From Lentzea flava (GTDB lineage: Bacteria > Actinomycetota > Actinomycetes > Mycobacteriales > Pseudonocardiaceae), in contig NZ_BMRE01000010.1 of the NCBI RefSeq assembly GCF_014648475.1, forward strand, positions 62,001-126,000: a stretch of DNA of 64,000 bases, read 5' to 3'. A program made the position numbers and the translations under genes. Positions 35,017 to 43,437 of the stretch are shown here, in pieces (positions within the stretch are counted from its first letter, which is position 1; each line of letters begins with the position of its first letter). Under the pieces are notes generated by a model. It made no database searches, was not told where the DNA came from, and worked only from the letters and a program-made list of their open reading frames with translations.

Positions 35017-35963
35017 GCGCGGTAGGAACCGGGCGAGGACCCGGTCCAGCGCTTGAAGGCCCGGTGGAAGGCGCTCGCCTCGGAGAACCCGAGGCGCAGC
35101 GCCAACTCCTCCACCGACTCCCCGCCCCGCACCAGCGAGGCGACCGCCTGGTCGCGCAGCAGCTGCTCGCGCACCTCGCGGAACGACGTCCCCTCCGCGG
35201 CCAGCCGGCGCCGCAACGTCGGCGCACTCACCCCGAGACGTGCCGCCACGGCCTCGAGCCCGCTCACGCCGCTGCCGAGAAGCCTCCGCACGTGCCCCGC
35301 CGTGTTCGCGCCGTAGTCCCTGCGCGACAACAACTCCGCCGGCGAGTGCCGCAGAAACCTGCGCAGGCCCGCCTCGTCCTGCACGACCGGCATGCGCAGG
35401 AACTTCTGGTCGAACGAGATCGCCGTGGCGGGTGCGTCGAACGTCAGCGGGCAACCGAAGATCAGGTGGTACTCGGCGGCGTGCGCCGGTTCCTGGTAGG
35501 CGAACTCGGCCTCCCGCAACGGAATCCTGCGGCCGATCAGCCACGACGAGAAGCGGTGCCACAGCACGAGCAGCGACTCGGTCAGGAAGTGGTCCGGGTC
35601 GCCGGGGACGTGCAACGAGAAGCGGCCGTCGTCCAGCGAGAGTTCCAGCGGTTCGTCGAACAGGGCGTAGAACGCGAGGCCGCGGCGCAGCGCCGACTCG
35701 AGATCCGGGCAGTGGACGGTGAGCAGGCACATCATCGCGAACGTGCCGCGTTTGGACGGACGCGGACCGAAGCCCATGAACTCGTCGTCGAGGACTTCCC
35801 ACAGGATCTGGATCAGCTTCGTGTACTGGGCCGGCGTGACACGGGCGCGGTCGTCGGCCAGGAGGCTCGGCGGGATGCCGGCGCCGGCGAGGACCTCGGA
35901 CGGCGACGGGCATGCGCGCAATGCCGCGCGCACGTAGTGGATCGCCACGGTCCTGGTGTGCAC
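35013..35963 (-). CDS. AraC-family regulator with arabinose-binding-like sensor domain
   Basis: 316 residues. The N-terminal sensing domain (PF12625-like) includes LLADDRARVTPAQYTKLIQI and DDEFMGFGPRPSKRGTFAMM. The C-terminal double HTH reads GLEAVAARLGVSAPTLRRRL and ELALRLGFSEASAFHRAFKR with WTGSSPGSYRA. Such regulators often control lipid or alkane catabolism; it lies convergent to fadA-fadB, so that is a candidate target. The GTG at 35963 is uncertain because the frame stays open upstream. Its promoter about 145 bases upstream holds a perfect DasR-type palindrome, and a long hairpin ends 18 bases before the start. Confidence 0.85.
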   Translation of the reverse strand: MHTRTVAIHYVRAALRACPSPSEVLAGAGIPPSLLADDRARVTPAQYTKLIQILWEVLDDEFMGFGPRPSKRGTFAMMCLLTVHCPDLESALRRGLAFYALFDEPLELSLDDGRFSLHVPGDPDHFLTESLLVLWHRFSSWLIGRRIPLREAEFAYQEPAHAAEYHLIFGCPLTFDAPATAISFDQKFLRMPVVQDEAGLRRFLRHSPAELLSRRDYGANTAGHVRRLLGSGVSGLEAVAARLGVSAPTLRRRLAAEGTSFREVREQLLRDQAVASLVRGGESVEELALRLGFSEASAFHRAFKRWTGSSPGSYRA

Positions 35964-35980
35964 GAACCACCCTAAAACGC

Positions 35981-36032
35981 CATCGGCGGTGGCGCGGCTC
36001 CGGGGAGAGTTGGAGTCGCGCCACCGCCGATG
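35981..36032 (-). other. 21-bp hairpin in the AraC gene leader
   Basis: Arms 35981-36001 and 36012-36032 pair over 21 bp with one G-U, leaving a 10-base loop. On the minus strand it is followed by GCGTTTTAGGG and then the AraC start. It is terminator-like, yet lies within the leader of this gene, so attenuation or termination of upstream read-through are both possible. Confidence 0.75.
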
Positions 36033-36116
36033 AAGGCCCACCCAGTGAGCCGTGCTCCTCACCAACAGGGCTTCCGCACGCCCATCGGCAAGGGACGATG
36101 TTGTGTCCTCATGTCA

Positions 36117-36146
36117 ACGCTATGTGGTCTAGACCAGGAAAGTCAA
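36117..36146 (-). promoter_or_regulatory. Promoter with perfect DasR-type (dre) operator
   Basis: On the minus strand the -35 TTGACT (36146-36141) and -10 TAGCGT (36122-36117) are 18 bases apart. The spacer contains TGGTCTAGACCA (36125-36136), a perfect 12-bp palindrome equal to the core of the DasR responsive element of streptomycetes. A repressor bound there would block RNA polymerase. The transcript points to the AraC-family gene. Confidence 0.65.
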
Positions 36147-36179
36147 TAGTGCGAAGAGAGCACGTCCTGATCAGATGTT

Positions 36180-36704
36180 TCAGGCTTGTTCCAGCGGTGC
36201 TACGGCGAACCCCGCGGAGAACCGCTGACACCAGATCACGACACTCCGAATGGACGACACGTCCACACCGGCCGGAATTTCGTACACCTGATCGCCACGA
36301 TTTCCCTTCAGCTTACCAAGACTGGTGAATCCTTCACCGAACGTCTTCTCGGCCGAGCTCGACGGGTGCGGGGACAGGTAGACGTACAGGTCAGGGCCGT
36401 CGCTGGTGTTCAGGGACGCGAACTGGACGGAATGCCCGCCGCCGGGCAGTTCGATCAGGCTCGCCCTGCCGGTGGTGGCGTGTTCGAGTGAGCGCCACTC
36501 ACCTGTCGCGACCTCCCGCGGCGTTTCCGCCGGCTTCTCGGCACTGGTCTGCACGCTGGTCGTCACCGGCGCCGTCGGCACGAGCAGCGCGTCGTGCGTT
36601 TCGCGAACCGTGAGCAGCCGCCACGGCTGGAACAGGTACAACCCGATCCCGAGGGCGACGACGACCACGACTGCGACGGGGATCAGAAATCGACGATGCG
36701 GCAT
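36180..36704 (-). CDS. DM13-domain membrane-anchored protein
   Basis: 174 residues. An N-terminal anchor (FLIPVAVVVVVALGIGLYLF) and a short Thr/Pro/Glu linker precede the DM13 domain: GEWRSLEHATTGRASLIELP, VQFASLNTSDGPDLYVYLSP, LGKLKGNRGDQVYEIPAGVD and the conserved Cys in VVIWCQRFSAGFAVAPL. DM13 domains are proposed to be redox-active through this Cys, in the exported part. It is monocistronic; the start is the ATG opening MPHRRF. It diverges from the small membrane gene at 36766. Confidence 0.82.
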   Translation of the reverse strand: MPHRRFLIPVAVVVVVALGIGLYLFQPWRLLTVRETHDALLVPTAPVTTSVQTSAEKPAETPREVATGEWRSLEHATTGRASLIELPGGGHSVQFASLNTSDGPDLYVYLSPHPSSSAEKTFGEGFTSLGKLKGNRGDQVYEIPAGVDVSSIRSVVIWCQRFSAGFAVAPLEQA

Positions 36705-36752
36705 ACCGAAAATCCTGACCCGAATCGGACCGAAAAGAGCTTACGGAGTTGT

Positions 36753-36758
36753 TAGGGT
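36753..36758 (+). promoter_or_regulatory. -10 element of a leaderless transcript
   Basis: TAGGGT ends 7 bases before the GTG at 36766, which has no Shine-Dalgarno. Confidence 0.4.
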
Positions 36759-36765
36759 CCTGCCC

Positions 36766-37116
36766 GTGGCGACGCAGGCGAGGATCGGCCAGGCCGTGCT
36801 CGGTGTCCTGATGGTCGGCTGCGCCCTGACGGGCCTGTTCCCCAGACCCGTGCCGTTGCTCTTCGCCGTCGCCGCGGTCGGCACGGCCAACGCGGCGTTC
36901 CCGTTGATGCGCACGTTCGGCTCGGCGTTGCTGGGCGGTGTGGCGGCGTCGTCGATCGCCCTGTCGTCGGTCCCGTTCGTCACCTGCTCCTCGGAGCGCT
37001 TCACCGACGTGTTCACCTGCACGGGTGACGCTCCGACGTGGCATCTGACCGGAACCGTGCTGGTGGCAGGCCTTTCCGGGGCCAGTTTGGTGCTCGCCCG
37101 GATCACAGATCAGTGA
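36766..37116 (+). CDS. Small multi-pass membrane protein
   Basis: 116 residues, not assigned to a family. Hydrophobic segments are IGQAVLGVLMVGCALTGLF, VPLLFAVAAVGTANAAF, SALLGGVAASSIALSSV and TGTVLVAGLSGASLVLAR. A Cys pair in the loop (TCSSERFTDVFTC) is probably extracytoplasmic. The GTG is chosen because homology-free but membrane-like sequence begins there and TAGGGT lies at leaderless distance. Confidence 0.55.
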   Translation: MATQARIGQAVLGVLMVGCALTGLFPRPVPLLFAVAAVGTANAAFPLMRTFGSALLGGVAASSIALSSVPFVTCSSERFTDVFTCTGDAPTWHLTGTVLVAGLSGASLVLARITDQ

Positions 37117-37253
37117 CAGCGATCACTCAACCAGGGGCATCAAGACGCCGATAAGGCAAGCAGGTGAGCGTTCTCCTGCGCCTGGCCCAGCCGGTAATCT
37201 GCCGTTGAGCGTGATCGCCTTACTTCCAACGTGAGCATTTGAGGAGGACCGCT

Positions 37254-37640
37254 GTGCGCGCACTGTGGGCCGCAGGTGGTTCCGCCGTGCTCGGGTCCGC
37301 GTTGCTCGGGGTGCTGGTGGGAATGGCGTTCCACGGCGCCGGTGACGACGATCCGCTGAGCCGGACACCCGCGTCCACGTGGATCAAGTCCACGGCGACC
37401 ACCCCGTCGAGCTCCGTCGAGAGCTCGGCCCCCGAGAGCAGCGCGCCGTCGAGCTCCAGCAGCCCGGCGCCGAGCACGCAGCAGACACCGAAGAAGACGA
37501 CGACTCCGCCGCCTGCCGTGGTCAACCCCGCGCCACCGCCGCCTCAGGTCACCACGACGACCACTGCGACGTCGTCCGGGTGGCCGTGCAGCCCGTTGAA
37601 CCCGTTGCCGCCGCCCACCTGCAAGAACTTCAGCAACTAG
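37254..37640 (+). CDS. Membrane-anchored Ser/Pro/Thr-rich protein
   Basis: 128 residues. An N-terminal hydrophobic anchor (WAAGGSAVLGSALLGVLVGM) is followed by an extracytoplasmic low-complexity region rich in Ser, Thr and Pro (TPSSSVESSAPESSAPSSSS, KKTTTPPPAVV) and a short end with two Cys (WPCSPLNPLPPPTCKNF) that may be disulfide-bonded. The GTG is preceded by GAGGAGGA. Function is unknown; cell-wall spanning is a guess from composition. Confidence 0.65.
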   Translation: MRALWAAGGSAVLGSALLGVLVGMAFHGAGDDDPLSRTPASTWIKSTATTPSSSVESSAPESSAPSSSSSPAPSTQQTPKKTTTPPPAVVNPAPPPPQVTTTTTATSSGWPCSPLNPLPPPTCKNFSN

Positions 37641-37641
37641 G

Positions 37642-38661
37642 TCAGGCGGACTCGCGGCGCACCAGGACCGTCGGCAGCACCTGCTTCTTCGTCTTGACGG
37701 TCTCGTCGCGCAGCAGCTTCATCAGGTGCTCGACCATGTGCTTGACCTGCTCGTCCGAGTCCTGGCGCACCGACGTGAGCGGCGGGGTGGTGTGCTCGGC
37801 GATCGCCACGTGGTCGTCGAAGCCGACGACCGCGACGTCCTGCGGCACCCGCTTTCCGGCCTCCTGCAACGTCTCCAGCGCACCGGCGGCCATGAGGTCG
37901 GAGGCCACGAACACCGCGTCCAGGGTCGGCACCTTCGCGAGCAGCGCGGCCATCGCCTTGCGGCCGCCCTCACGCGTGAAGCCGCCGTCCTCGGTGACCT
38001 TCGCGGCGCCCTTGTCGTCGAGGCCCATCGCGGACTTGAAGCCGTTCAGGCGGTCGATCGCGGACAGCTCGTCCAACGGGCCCGACACGTGCACGATCTT
38101 CTTGCGGCCGAGCGACTTCAGGTGCTCGGTGGCGAGCACGGCACCGCCCTCGTTGTCGTTGTCGACGAGGTGCATGCCGCGCAACGAGCCCCACGGCTTG
38201 CCGGCGTAGACGACCGGCAGCGGCAGCTTCTTCACGATCGACACGAGCTCGTCGTTGCGGTGCGGCGCGAACACCAGCGCGCCGTCGACGTGACCGCCGG
38301 CGAGGAAGCGGTGGGCGCGGGCCTGATCGTCGGGCGAGTGCACCAGCATCAGGACCATCTGCACGTCGACGTCGGCGAGAGCACGCGCGCCCGCGCGGAT
38401 CAGGCGGGCGAAGTGCGGGTCGTCGAAGATCTTGGGCTCTGGCTCGGAGAACACGACGGCCACCGCGCCCGTGCGACGCGTCACCAACGCGCGGGCGGCG
38501 CGGTTGGGCTGGTAGCCCAGGGCCAGCACGGCGGCGTTGACCGCTTCCAGCGCCTCGGGGCTGACCCGCGGCGACGCGTTCAGCACTCGTGACGCCGTGG
38601 CGCGGGAGACCCCGGCCCTCGCGGCCACGTCCTCCAACGTCGGACGCGCGTGGATGGACAC
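37642..38661 (-). CDS. LacI-family transcriptional regulator
   Basis: 339 residues. HTH: TLEDVAARAGVSRATASRVL, hinge VNAAVLALGYQPNRAARALV, then a periplasmic-binding-protein-like sensor with VVYAGKPWG, HVSGPLDELSAIDRLNGF, FVASDLMAAGALETLQEAGK and VAVVGFDDHVAIAEHTTPPL. Among several GTG codons, 38661 is chosen because GAGGAG lies eight bases upstream. It is a good candidate to bind the TGAGAGCGCTCTCA palindrome of the beta-glucoside operon at 41200-45674, in the manner of CebR, but it is 3 kb away and the link is inferred. Confidence 0.9.
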   Translation of the reverse strand: MSIHARPTLEDVAARAGVSRATASRVLNASPRVSPEALEAVNAAVLALGYQPNRAARALVTRRTGAVAVVFSEPEPKIFDDPHFARLIRAGARALADVDVQMVLMLVHSPDDQARAHRFLAGGHVDGALVFAPHRNDELVSIVKKLPLPVVYAGKPWGSLRGMHLVDNDNEGGAVLATEHLKSLGRKKIVHVSGPLDELSAIDRLNGFKSAMGLDDKGAAKVTEDGGFTREGGRKAMAALLAKVPTLDAVFVASDLMAAGALETLQEAGKRVPQDVAVVGFDDHVAIAEHTTPPLTSVRQDSDEQVKHMVEHLMKLLRDETVKTKKQVLPTVLVRRESA

Positions 38662-38742
38662 GAGCACCACTCCTCGATGAAAACCTTTGAGTCGCAGGTC
38701 AGCTTAGCCGCAAGCGATCTCCGAGGAGGGTTTACGCGCTGT

Positions 38743-39768
38743 TCAACGTGTTTTTTCAGCAACAACCGTCGCAATTGGGTTCGAAAGAGCACGCCCGCGT
38801 GGCGCAATGGACACGCGCAGCAACCCGTCCTCCCGGCGTGTCGTGGTGTCCAAACCGGCCCGTGCGGCCGTGCGCACCAACGAGGTCTCCGACGGCAGGC
38901 ACCACGCCACGAGCTCCTGGAACCCCGCGGCACGGGCGTCCGCCGCGAGCGCGCCGAGCAGTGCGGTGCCCACGCCCCGGCGCTGCCACGAGTCCTCGAC
39001 CAGCAGCGACACCTCGGCGCTGGTCGGCGTGCCGGTGTGCAGGAGCTGGCCGAGCGCCACGACCTGGTCCGCGCACTGCGCGAGCATCGTGGTGCCGCGC
39101 GGCGGGTTCAGCAGCCGGTGCAGCCAGCGGCGCGGCACCGTGCGCATGCCGGAGTGGTAGCGGTTGAACAACGTCTTCATCGAGCACCGGGTGTGCAGGC
39201 CGGCGACGGCGTCCTCGTCGTCATTGGTGCCCGGCCGCAGAACCAGCGCCACGCCGTCATCGCTGAGCACTCCTCGCATCGCGGGCGCTGGTGCGTCGAG
39301 CAGGTCGAGCAACGCCTGGCCCCGCGCGAGTTCGACCTGGGTGAAGGGCGACCAGCCGCGCCGTGCCGCCAGGTCGCCGAGCTGGACCTGACCATCCGCG
39401 GCTTCGCCGTGCGTCACCGCGTCGGCCGACAGCACCTGGCGGAGGGCCTCGGCCGTGCGGGACGGGTCGGACAGCGCCATCCCGGCGGCGCGCAGGACAG
39501 CCGTCGGTTCGTCGACGAGGTCTCGCACGTCGGCACGGGTGATGCCCACGCACTTGCCGCCCTCGGTGCGGATGGCGTCGATGAGGTCGGCGGGCAGCAC
39601 GCCCGGAGCGGCCTGCACCACGATCTCGTCGAGAACGCCGCCGGGCACCGGGATCACCTGCAACGCGAGGACGTTGCAGTCGGCGGAGGCGAGCCGGACC
39701 GTGACGCGGGCGAGCGCGCCGGGGCTGTCGCTGAGTTCGATGCGCATGCGCCAAGTCGTCGTGGTCAT
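38743..39768 (-). CDS. ACT domain - GNAT acetyltransferase fusion
   Basis: 341 residues. The N-terminal ACT-type domain (MRIELSDSPGALARVTVRLA, NVLALQVIPVPGGVLDEIVV) spans about residues 8-85. A middle segment of about 90 residues is unassigned. The C-terminal GNAT domain has LRPGTNDDEDAVAGLHTRCS, ALGQLLHTGTPTSAEVSLLV, EDSWQRRGVGTALLGALAAD (acetyl-CoA loop) and GFQELVAWCLPSETSL. ACT domains sense amino acids, so acetylation may be controlled by one. Fusions of this order are known for lysine acetyltransferases in mycobacteria and relatives; the substrate here is unknown. The ATG at 39768 fits the start of the ACT strand. Confidence 0.8.
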   Translation of the reverse strand: MTTTTWRMRIELSDSPGALARVTVRLASADCNVLALQVIPVPGGVLDEIVVQAAPGVLPADLIDAIRTEGGKCVGITRADVRDLVDEPTAVLRAAGMALSDPSRTAEALRQVLSADAVTHGEAADGQVQLGDLAARRGWSPFTQVELARGQALLDLLDAPAPAMRGVLSDDGVALVLRPGTNDDEDAVAGLHTRCSMKTLFNRYHSGMRTVPRRWLHRLLNPPRGTTMLAQCADQVVALGQLLHTGTPTSAEVSLLVEDSWQRRGVGTALLGALAADARAAGFQELVAWCLPSETSLVRTAARAGLDTTTRREDGLLRVSIAPRGRALSNPIATVVAEKTR

Positions 39769-39919
39769 GCGTCCAGAGTTCCCGCGACCTGTTGCCTCGG
39801 TGCGAACTGCGGGTAAAACGATCCAGGTCACACAAGTGCCGCGACCGTCGGCCTTCGCCCCGGATTTCGCCGCTCAGACGGGCGGCCCGCTGAGTGGTGG
39901 AAGGCGGCGGTCACGGCAC

Positions 39920-39925
39920 TAGGGT
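39920..39925 (+). promoter_or_regulatory. -10 element of a leaderless transcript
   Basis: TAGGGT ends 7 bases before the ATG of the phytase-like esterase, with no Shine-Dalgarno. Confidence 0.4.
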
Positions 39926-39932
39926 TCGCGCC

Positions 39933-41120
39933 ATGAGGAGAACACTGGCCGTAGGCCTCACCCTGCTCACCGTCACCGCGCTGGCCACGCCCACCACCGC
40001 AGCACCAGCGACGAGGCCGAAGCAGGCCACGCTGACGAACTTCGCCTCACTCCCTGCCGAGACCTACCTGCCCGGCAGTGAGCCGAGCGGCGCCGCACTG
40101 GGGACGAGCCCGATCAACGGGATCACGCCGCCGTTCGCCGACCAGCCGATCCAGGGCTTCAGCGGCCTGGTCCGCAACAGCGACGGAACGTTCGACGTCA
40201 TCTCGGACAACGGCTACGGCACCAAGGCCAACAGCGCGGACTGGCTGCTGCGCATCAACCGCATCGCGCCGAACTTCAAGACCGGCGAGGTCGACGTCGT
40301 CGGCGGCATCACGCTCACCGACCCGCACGGCCACATCCCGTTCCCGCTCACCAGGCCGGACCGCGTGATCACCGGCGCTGACATCGACATCGAGTCCGTC
40401 ACCAGGACCGCGGACGGCACGTACTGGATGGGCGACGAGTTCGGCCCGTACCTGCTGCACTTCGACCGCGCCGGACGGCTGATGGCGCCGCCGGTGCCGT
40501 TGCCGGGCGTCCGCGCTCCCGAGAACCCCGCCGGCAACCCGAACATCGGTGGCAGCAAGGGGTTCGAGGGCATCACACTCTCCCCCGACGGCAAGACGAT
40601 CAACGCGCTGCTGGAGGGCACGGTCGCCGGAGACGAGCCGGGCACGTTGCGGCTCAACGAGTTCGACATCGCGAGCAACGCCTTCACCGGCAAGACGTGG
40701 CGCTACCAGCTGGAGGCCACGAACTTCGCCATCGGTGACGCCATCGCGGTCGACCACAACCGGCTGCTGATCATCGAACGGGACAGCGCGCAGGGTGCCG
40801 ACGCGATCGTCAAGCGCGTCTACCTCGCCGACAAGCGCGACCGCGACCACGACGGCAAGCTCGACAAGACGATGGTCGCCGACCTGCTGAACCTCGCCAA
40901 CCCCAAGCACGTCGGCGGGCAGGCGGACCCGTTCAAGTTCCCGTTCGTCACCATCGAGGGCGTCACGATCCTCGACGACCGCACGCTCGCGGTGCTCAAC
41001 GACAACAACTTCCCGTCGTCGTCGGGCCGCACGCCGGGCAAGCCGGACAACGACGAGTTCATCACCATCCGGCTCGCGGAGAACCTGCACGCCGATCCTC
41101 GCGTGCTGCGCCGCAGGTAG
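39933..41120 (+). CDS. Secreted esterase-like / phytase-like protein
   Basis: 395 residues. A signal peptide (MRRTLAVGLTLLTVTALATP, cleavage near TTAAPA) precedes the Phytase-like domain (PF13449): IQGFSGLVRNSDGTFDVISD, NGYGTKANSADWLLRINRI, TYWMGDEFGPYLLHFDRAGR, GGSKGFEGITLSPDGKTINA, LLIIERDS and TIEGVTILDDRTLAVLNDNN. The fold is a beta-propeller with acidic, probably calcium-binding loops (RDRDHDGKLDKT). It acts outside the cell; the true substrate is not known, and phytase activity should not be assumed. A LacI-type palindrome and a strong hairpin follow its stop. Confidence 0.85.
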   Translation: MRRTLAVGLTLLTVTALATPTTAAPATRPKQATLTNFASLPAETYLPGSEPSGAALGTSPINGITPPFADQPIQGFSGLVRNSDGTFDVISDNGYGTKANSADWLLRINRIAPNFKTGEVDVVGGITLTDPHGHIPFPLTRPDRVITGADIDIESVTRTADGTYWMGDEFGPYLLHFDRAGRLMAPPVPLPGVRAPENPAGNPNIGGSKGFEGITLSPDGKTINALLEGTVAGDEPGTLRLNEFDIASNAFTGKTWRYQLEATNFAIGDAIAVDHNRLLIIERDSAQGADAIVKRVYLADKRDRDHDGKLDKTMVADLLNLANPKHVGGQADPFKFPFVTIEGVTILDDRTLAVLNDNNFPSSSGRTPGKPDNDEFITIRLAENLHADPRVLRRR

Positions 41121-41125
41121 AACGA

Positions 41126-41137
41126 GAGAGCGCTCTC
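41126..41137. promoter_or_regulatory. Second LacI-type palindrome at the distal end of the beta-glucoside operon
   Basis: GAGAGCGCTCTC, with context AGAGAGCGCTCTCA, matches the operon promoter palindrome in 13 of 14 positions. It lies between convergent genes and overlaps the terminator hairpin's first arm. Confidence 0.5.
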
Positions 41138-41170
41138 ACCTGCGGCACAGAGGTGTCCGCAGGTGAGAGC
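41132..41170. terminator. Bidirectional terminator
   Basis: A perfect 14-bp stem (GCTCTCACCTGCGG with its complement) with an 11-base loop lies between the esterase gene and the convergent beta-glucosidase gene. Confidence 0.75.
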
Positions 41171-41199
41171 GTCAGCCCCCTCGGGCCCGCCTTGCTGGT

Positions 41200-42606
41200 C
41201 TAGATGGTGTAACCGTGCGCGGGAAGGCCGTTCTGCCCGATGATCCGGGACAGCGTGACCGCGCTTTCCTTCACCGTGCGCCGCTGCGTCTCGTAGTCGA
41301 CGTGCACGATGCCGAACCGCTGCGAGTACCCGGCCGCCCACTCGAAGTTGTCGAGCAGCGACCACGCGAGGTAGCCGCGGACGTCGGCGCCTTCCGAGAT
41401 GGCCCTGTGCACCGCGCGGACGTGGTCCACCAGGTACTTCGTCCGCTCGACGTCGACCACGCGGCCCATCGGGTCCACGACGTCGGGGAACGCCGAGCCG
41501 TTCTCCGTGACGACCAGGGGGATCCCGTTGGTGTCGCGGGACAGCCGGAGGAGGAGCTCGGTGAACGCGTCGGCGTTCTGCTCCCACCCGAACCCGGTCA
41601 GCTCGCCCTGCGGGGGCGCGATGGCGGCGCCGCGCAGCCCCGCGTGCGGACCGAAGGGCACGTGATCGGGGTCGGCGGGCACGACCCGCGTCGGGCTGTA
41701 GTAGTTGACGCCGATCCAGTCGATCGGGGTCGCGATGGTCTCCATGTCACCGTCGCGCACCACGTTCGTCCAGTCGCCCAGCCACGTCGTGTCCTGCAGG
41801 ACGTCGAGCGGATAGCCGCGGCCGCAGATCGGGTCGAGCAGGATGCGGTTCTGCAGCCCGTCGACCTTGCGGACCGCCTCCTCGTCGTCACCCCAGACGG
41901 TGCTGAAGTTCAGCACGATCGACAGCCGGTGCGACTCGGGTGCCTGCGCCCGCAACGCCTGCGTCGCGAGGCCGTGGGCCAGCAGCAGGTGGTGCGCCGC
42001 TTCCAGGGACGCCACGGCGTCGGTGATGCCCGGCGCGTGGATTCCGTTGCCGTAGCCGAGGAACGCCGACACCCACGGCTCGTTCAACGTCGTCCAGGCC
42101 TGCACCCGGTCGCCGAGCCGGTCGTGCACGATGGCGGCGTAATCGGCGAAGCGGTAGGCCGTGTCCCGGTTGCGCCAGCCGCCGAAGTCCTCCAGGACCT
42201 GCGGCAGGTCCCAGTGGTACAGCGTCACCAGCGGCTGGATGTCCTTCTCCAGCAACGAGTCCACGAGGCGGTCGTAGAACGCGAGACCGCGCTCCTCCAC
42301 CGCGCCGCTGCCGGTCGGCTGGATCCTGGGCCACGCGACGGAGAACCGGTACGCGGCCAGTCCCAGCGACGCCATCAGGTCCACATCGGACTGGTAGCGG
42401 TTGTAGTGGTCGCAGGCCGGGTCACCGGTGTCGCCGGCCAGCACCTTGCCGGGCGTCGCCGCGAACGTGTCCCAGATCGAGGCACCACGACCGTCCACTG
42501 TGGTCGAGCCCTCGATCTGGAACGCCGCGGTCGCTGCTCCCCACAGGAAGTCCGGTGGAAAGGTCAGCACCTCCCGCCCGACCTTGACGTCCGAGTCGGT
42601 CGTCAT
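41200..42606 (-). CDS. GH1 family beta-glucosidase
   Basis: 468 residues. The GH1 N-terminal signature is FLWGAATAAFQIEGSTTVDG. The acid/base Glu is in WTTLNEPWVSAFLGYGNG, the nucleophile Glu in LVVTENGSAFPD, and the substrate-binding end is YLAWSLLDNFEWAAGYSQRF with G. No signal peptide is present, so it hydrolyses imported beta-glucosides (cellobiose-like) in the cytosol. It is the last gene of the operon, 4 bases after the MalG-type permease gene. Regulation by a LacI-type repressor is expected from the operon palindrome. Confidence 0.95.
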   Translation of the reverse strand: MTTDSDVKVGREVLTFPPDFLWGAATAAFQIEGSTTVDGRGASIWDTFAATPGKVLAGDTGDPACDHYNRYQSDVDLMASLGLAAYRFSVAWPRIQPTGSGAVEERGLAFYDRLVDSLLEKDIQPLVTLYHWDLPQVLEDFGGWRNRDTAYRFADYAAIVHDRLGDRVQAWTTLNEPWVSAFLGYGNGIHAPGITDAVASLEAAHHLLLAHGLATQALRAQAPESHRLSIVLNFSTVWGDDEEAVRKVDGLQNRILLDPICGRGYPLDVLQDTTWLGDWTNVVRDGDMETIATPIDWIGVNYYSPTRVVPADPDHVPFGPHAGLRGAAIAPPQGELTGFGWEQNADAFTELLLRLSRDTNGIPLVVTENGSAFPDVVDPMGRVVDVERTKYLVDHVRAVHRAISEGADVRGYLAWSLLDNFEWAAGYSQRFGIVHVDYETQRRTVKESAVTLSRIIGQNGLPAHGYTI

Positions 42607-42610
42607 TCAC

Positions 42611-43435
42611 TCATCCCTTCACCGCGCCCTGCATGATTCCTCCAACAATCTGACGGGACAGCAGGACGAAGATCGCGATCACCGGCAGCACCGCGAGGGA
42701 GGCGCCGGCGAGCATCAACGAGTAGTCCGTGTAGTACCCGCTGGCCAGCGTCGACAGCGCGACCTGGACCGTCGGGCTGTCGTTGGGGTCCAGCACGATC
42801 AACGGCCAGAAGAAGTCGTTCCACGCCGTCATGAACGTGAACATGCCGAGCACCGCCGCCTGTGGCCGCACCGCGGGGAAACCGACGTGCCAGAACGTCC
42901 GCAGCACCGAGCAGCCGTCCACGCGAGCGGCCTCGATCAGCTCATACGGCACGGTTTCCTCGCACGCCTGGCGCATCCAGAACACGGCGAACGACCCGAT
43001 CAGCGCCGGCACGATGACCGCCTGCAGCGTGCCGTACCAGTCGAGGTCGGACATCAGCATGTACAGCGGGATCACGCCGAGCTGCGTGGGCACCATCGCG
43101 GTGCCGAGCACGACGAGGAACAGCGAGTCACGCCCCTTGAACCGCAGCCGCGCGAACGCGAAGCCCGCGAGCGTGCCGAGCACGACGTTCGAGATCGCCA
43201 CCGTCGCGGCCACGATGAACGAGTTCTGCATGGCGAGCCAGAAGTCGACCGTGTCGAAGACCCTGGCGATGTTCTCGAAGAGGTTCCCGCCGGGAACCAG
43301 CGGTGGCACCTTCTCGCCGAGGACGGAGTTGTCCTTCGACGCCACGATGAACGAGTAGTAGAGCGGGAACACCGAGGCCGCCAGCACGGCGACCAGGAAC
43401 CCGTAGAGCAGCGGCCCTGCCTTGGCGTTCTTCAT
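42611..43435 (-). CDS. Carbohydrate ABC transporter permease (MalG/CebG type)
   Basis: 274 residues and six membrane helices. The EAA loop that contacts the ATPase is EETVPYELIEAARVDGCSVL with LRTFWHVGFPAVRPQ. The N-terminus reads GPLLYGFLVAVLAASVFPLY. It forms the membrane channel with the preceding permease. No ATPase gene is in the operon, so a shared MsiK-type ATPase elsewhere is probably used, as is normal in actinomycetes. The start is 2 bases behind the stop of the previous gene. Confidence 0.93.
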   Translation of the reverse strand: MKNAKAGPLLYGFLVAVLAASVFPLYYSFIVASKDNSVLGEKVPPLVPGGNLFENIARVFDTVDFWLAMQNSFIVAATVAISNVVLGTLAGFAFARLRFKGRDSLFLVVLGTAMVPTQLGVIPLYMLMSDLDWYGTLQAVIVPALIGSFAVFWMRQACEETVPYELIEAARVDGCSVLRTFWHVGFPAVRPQAAVLGMFTFMTAWNDFFWPLIVLDPNDSPTVQVALSTLASGYYTDYSLMLAGASLAVLPVIAIFVLLSRQIVGGIMQGAVKG

Positions 43436-43437
43436 GC

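Noticed and set aside
41194-41206. Second DasR-type site (TGGTCTAGATGGT)
   Set aside because: It loses symmetry in the right half and lies in the last codons of the beta-glucosidase gene with no promoter nearby; probably chance.
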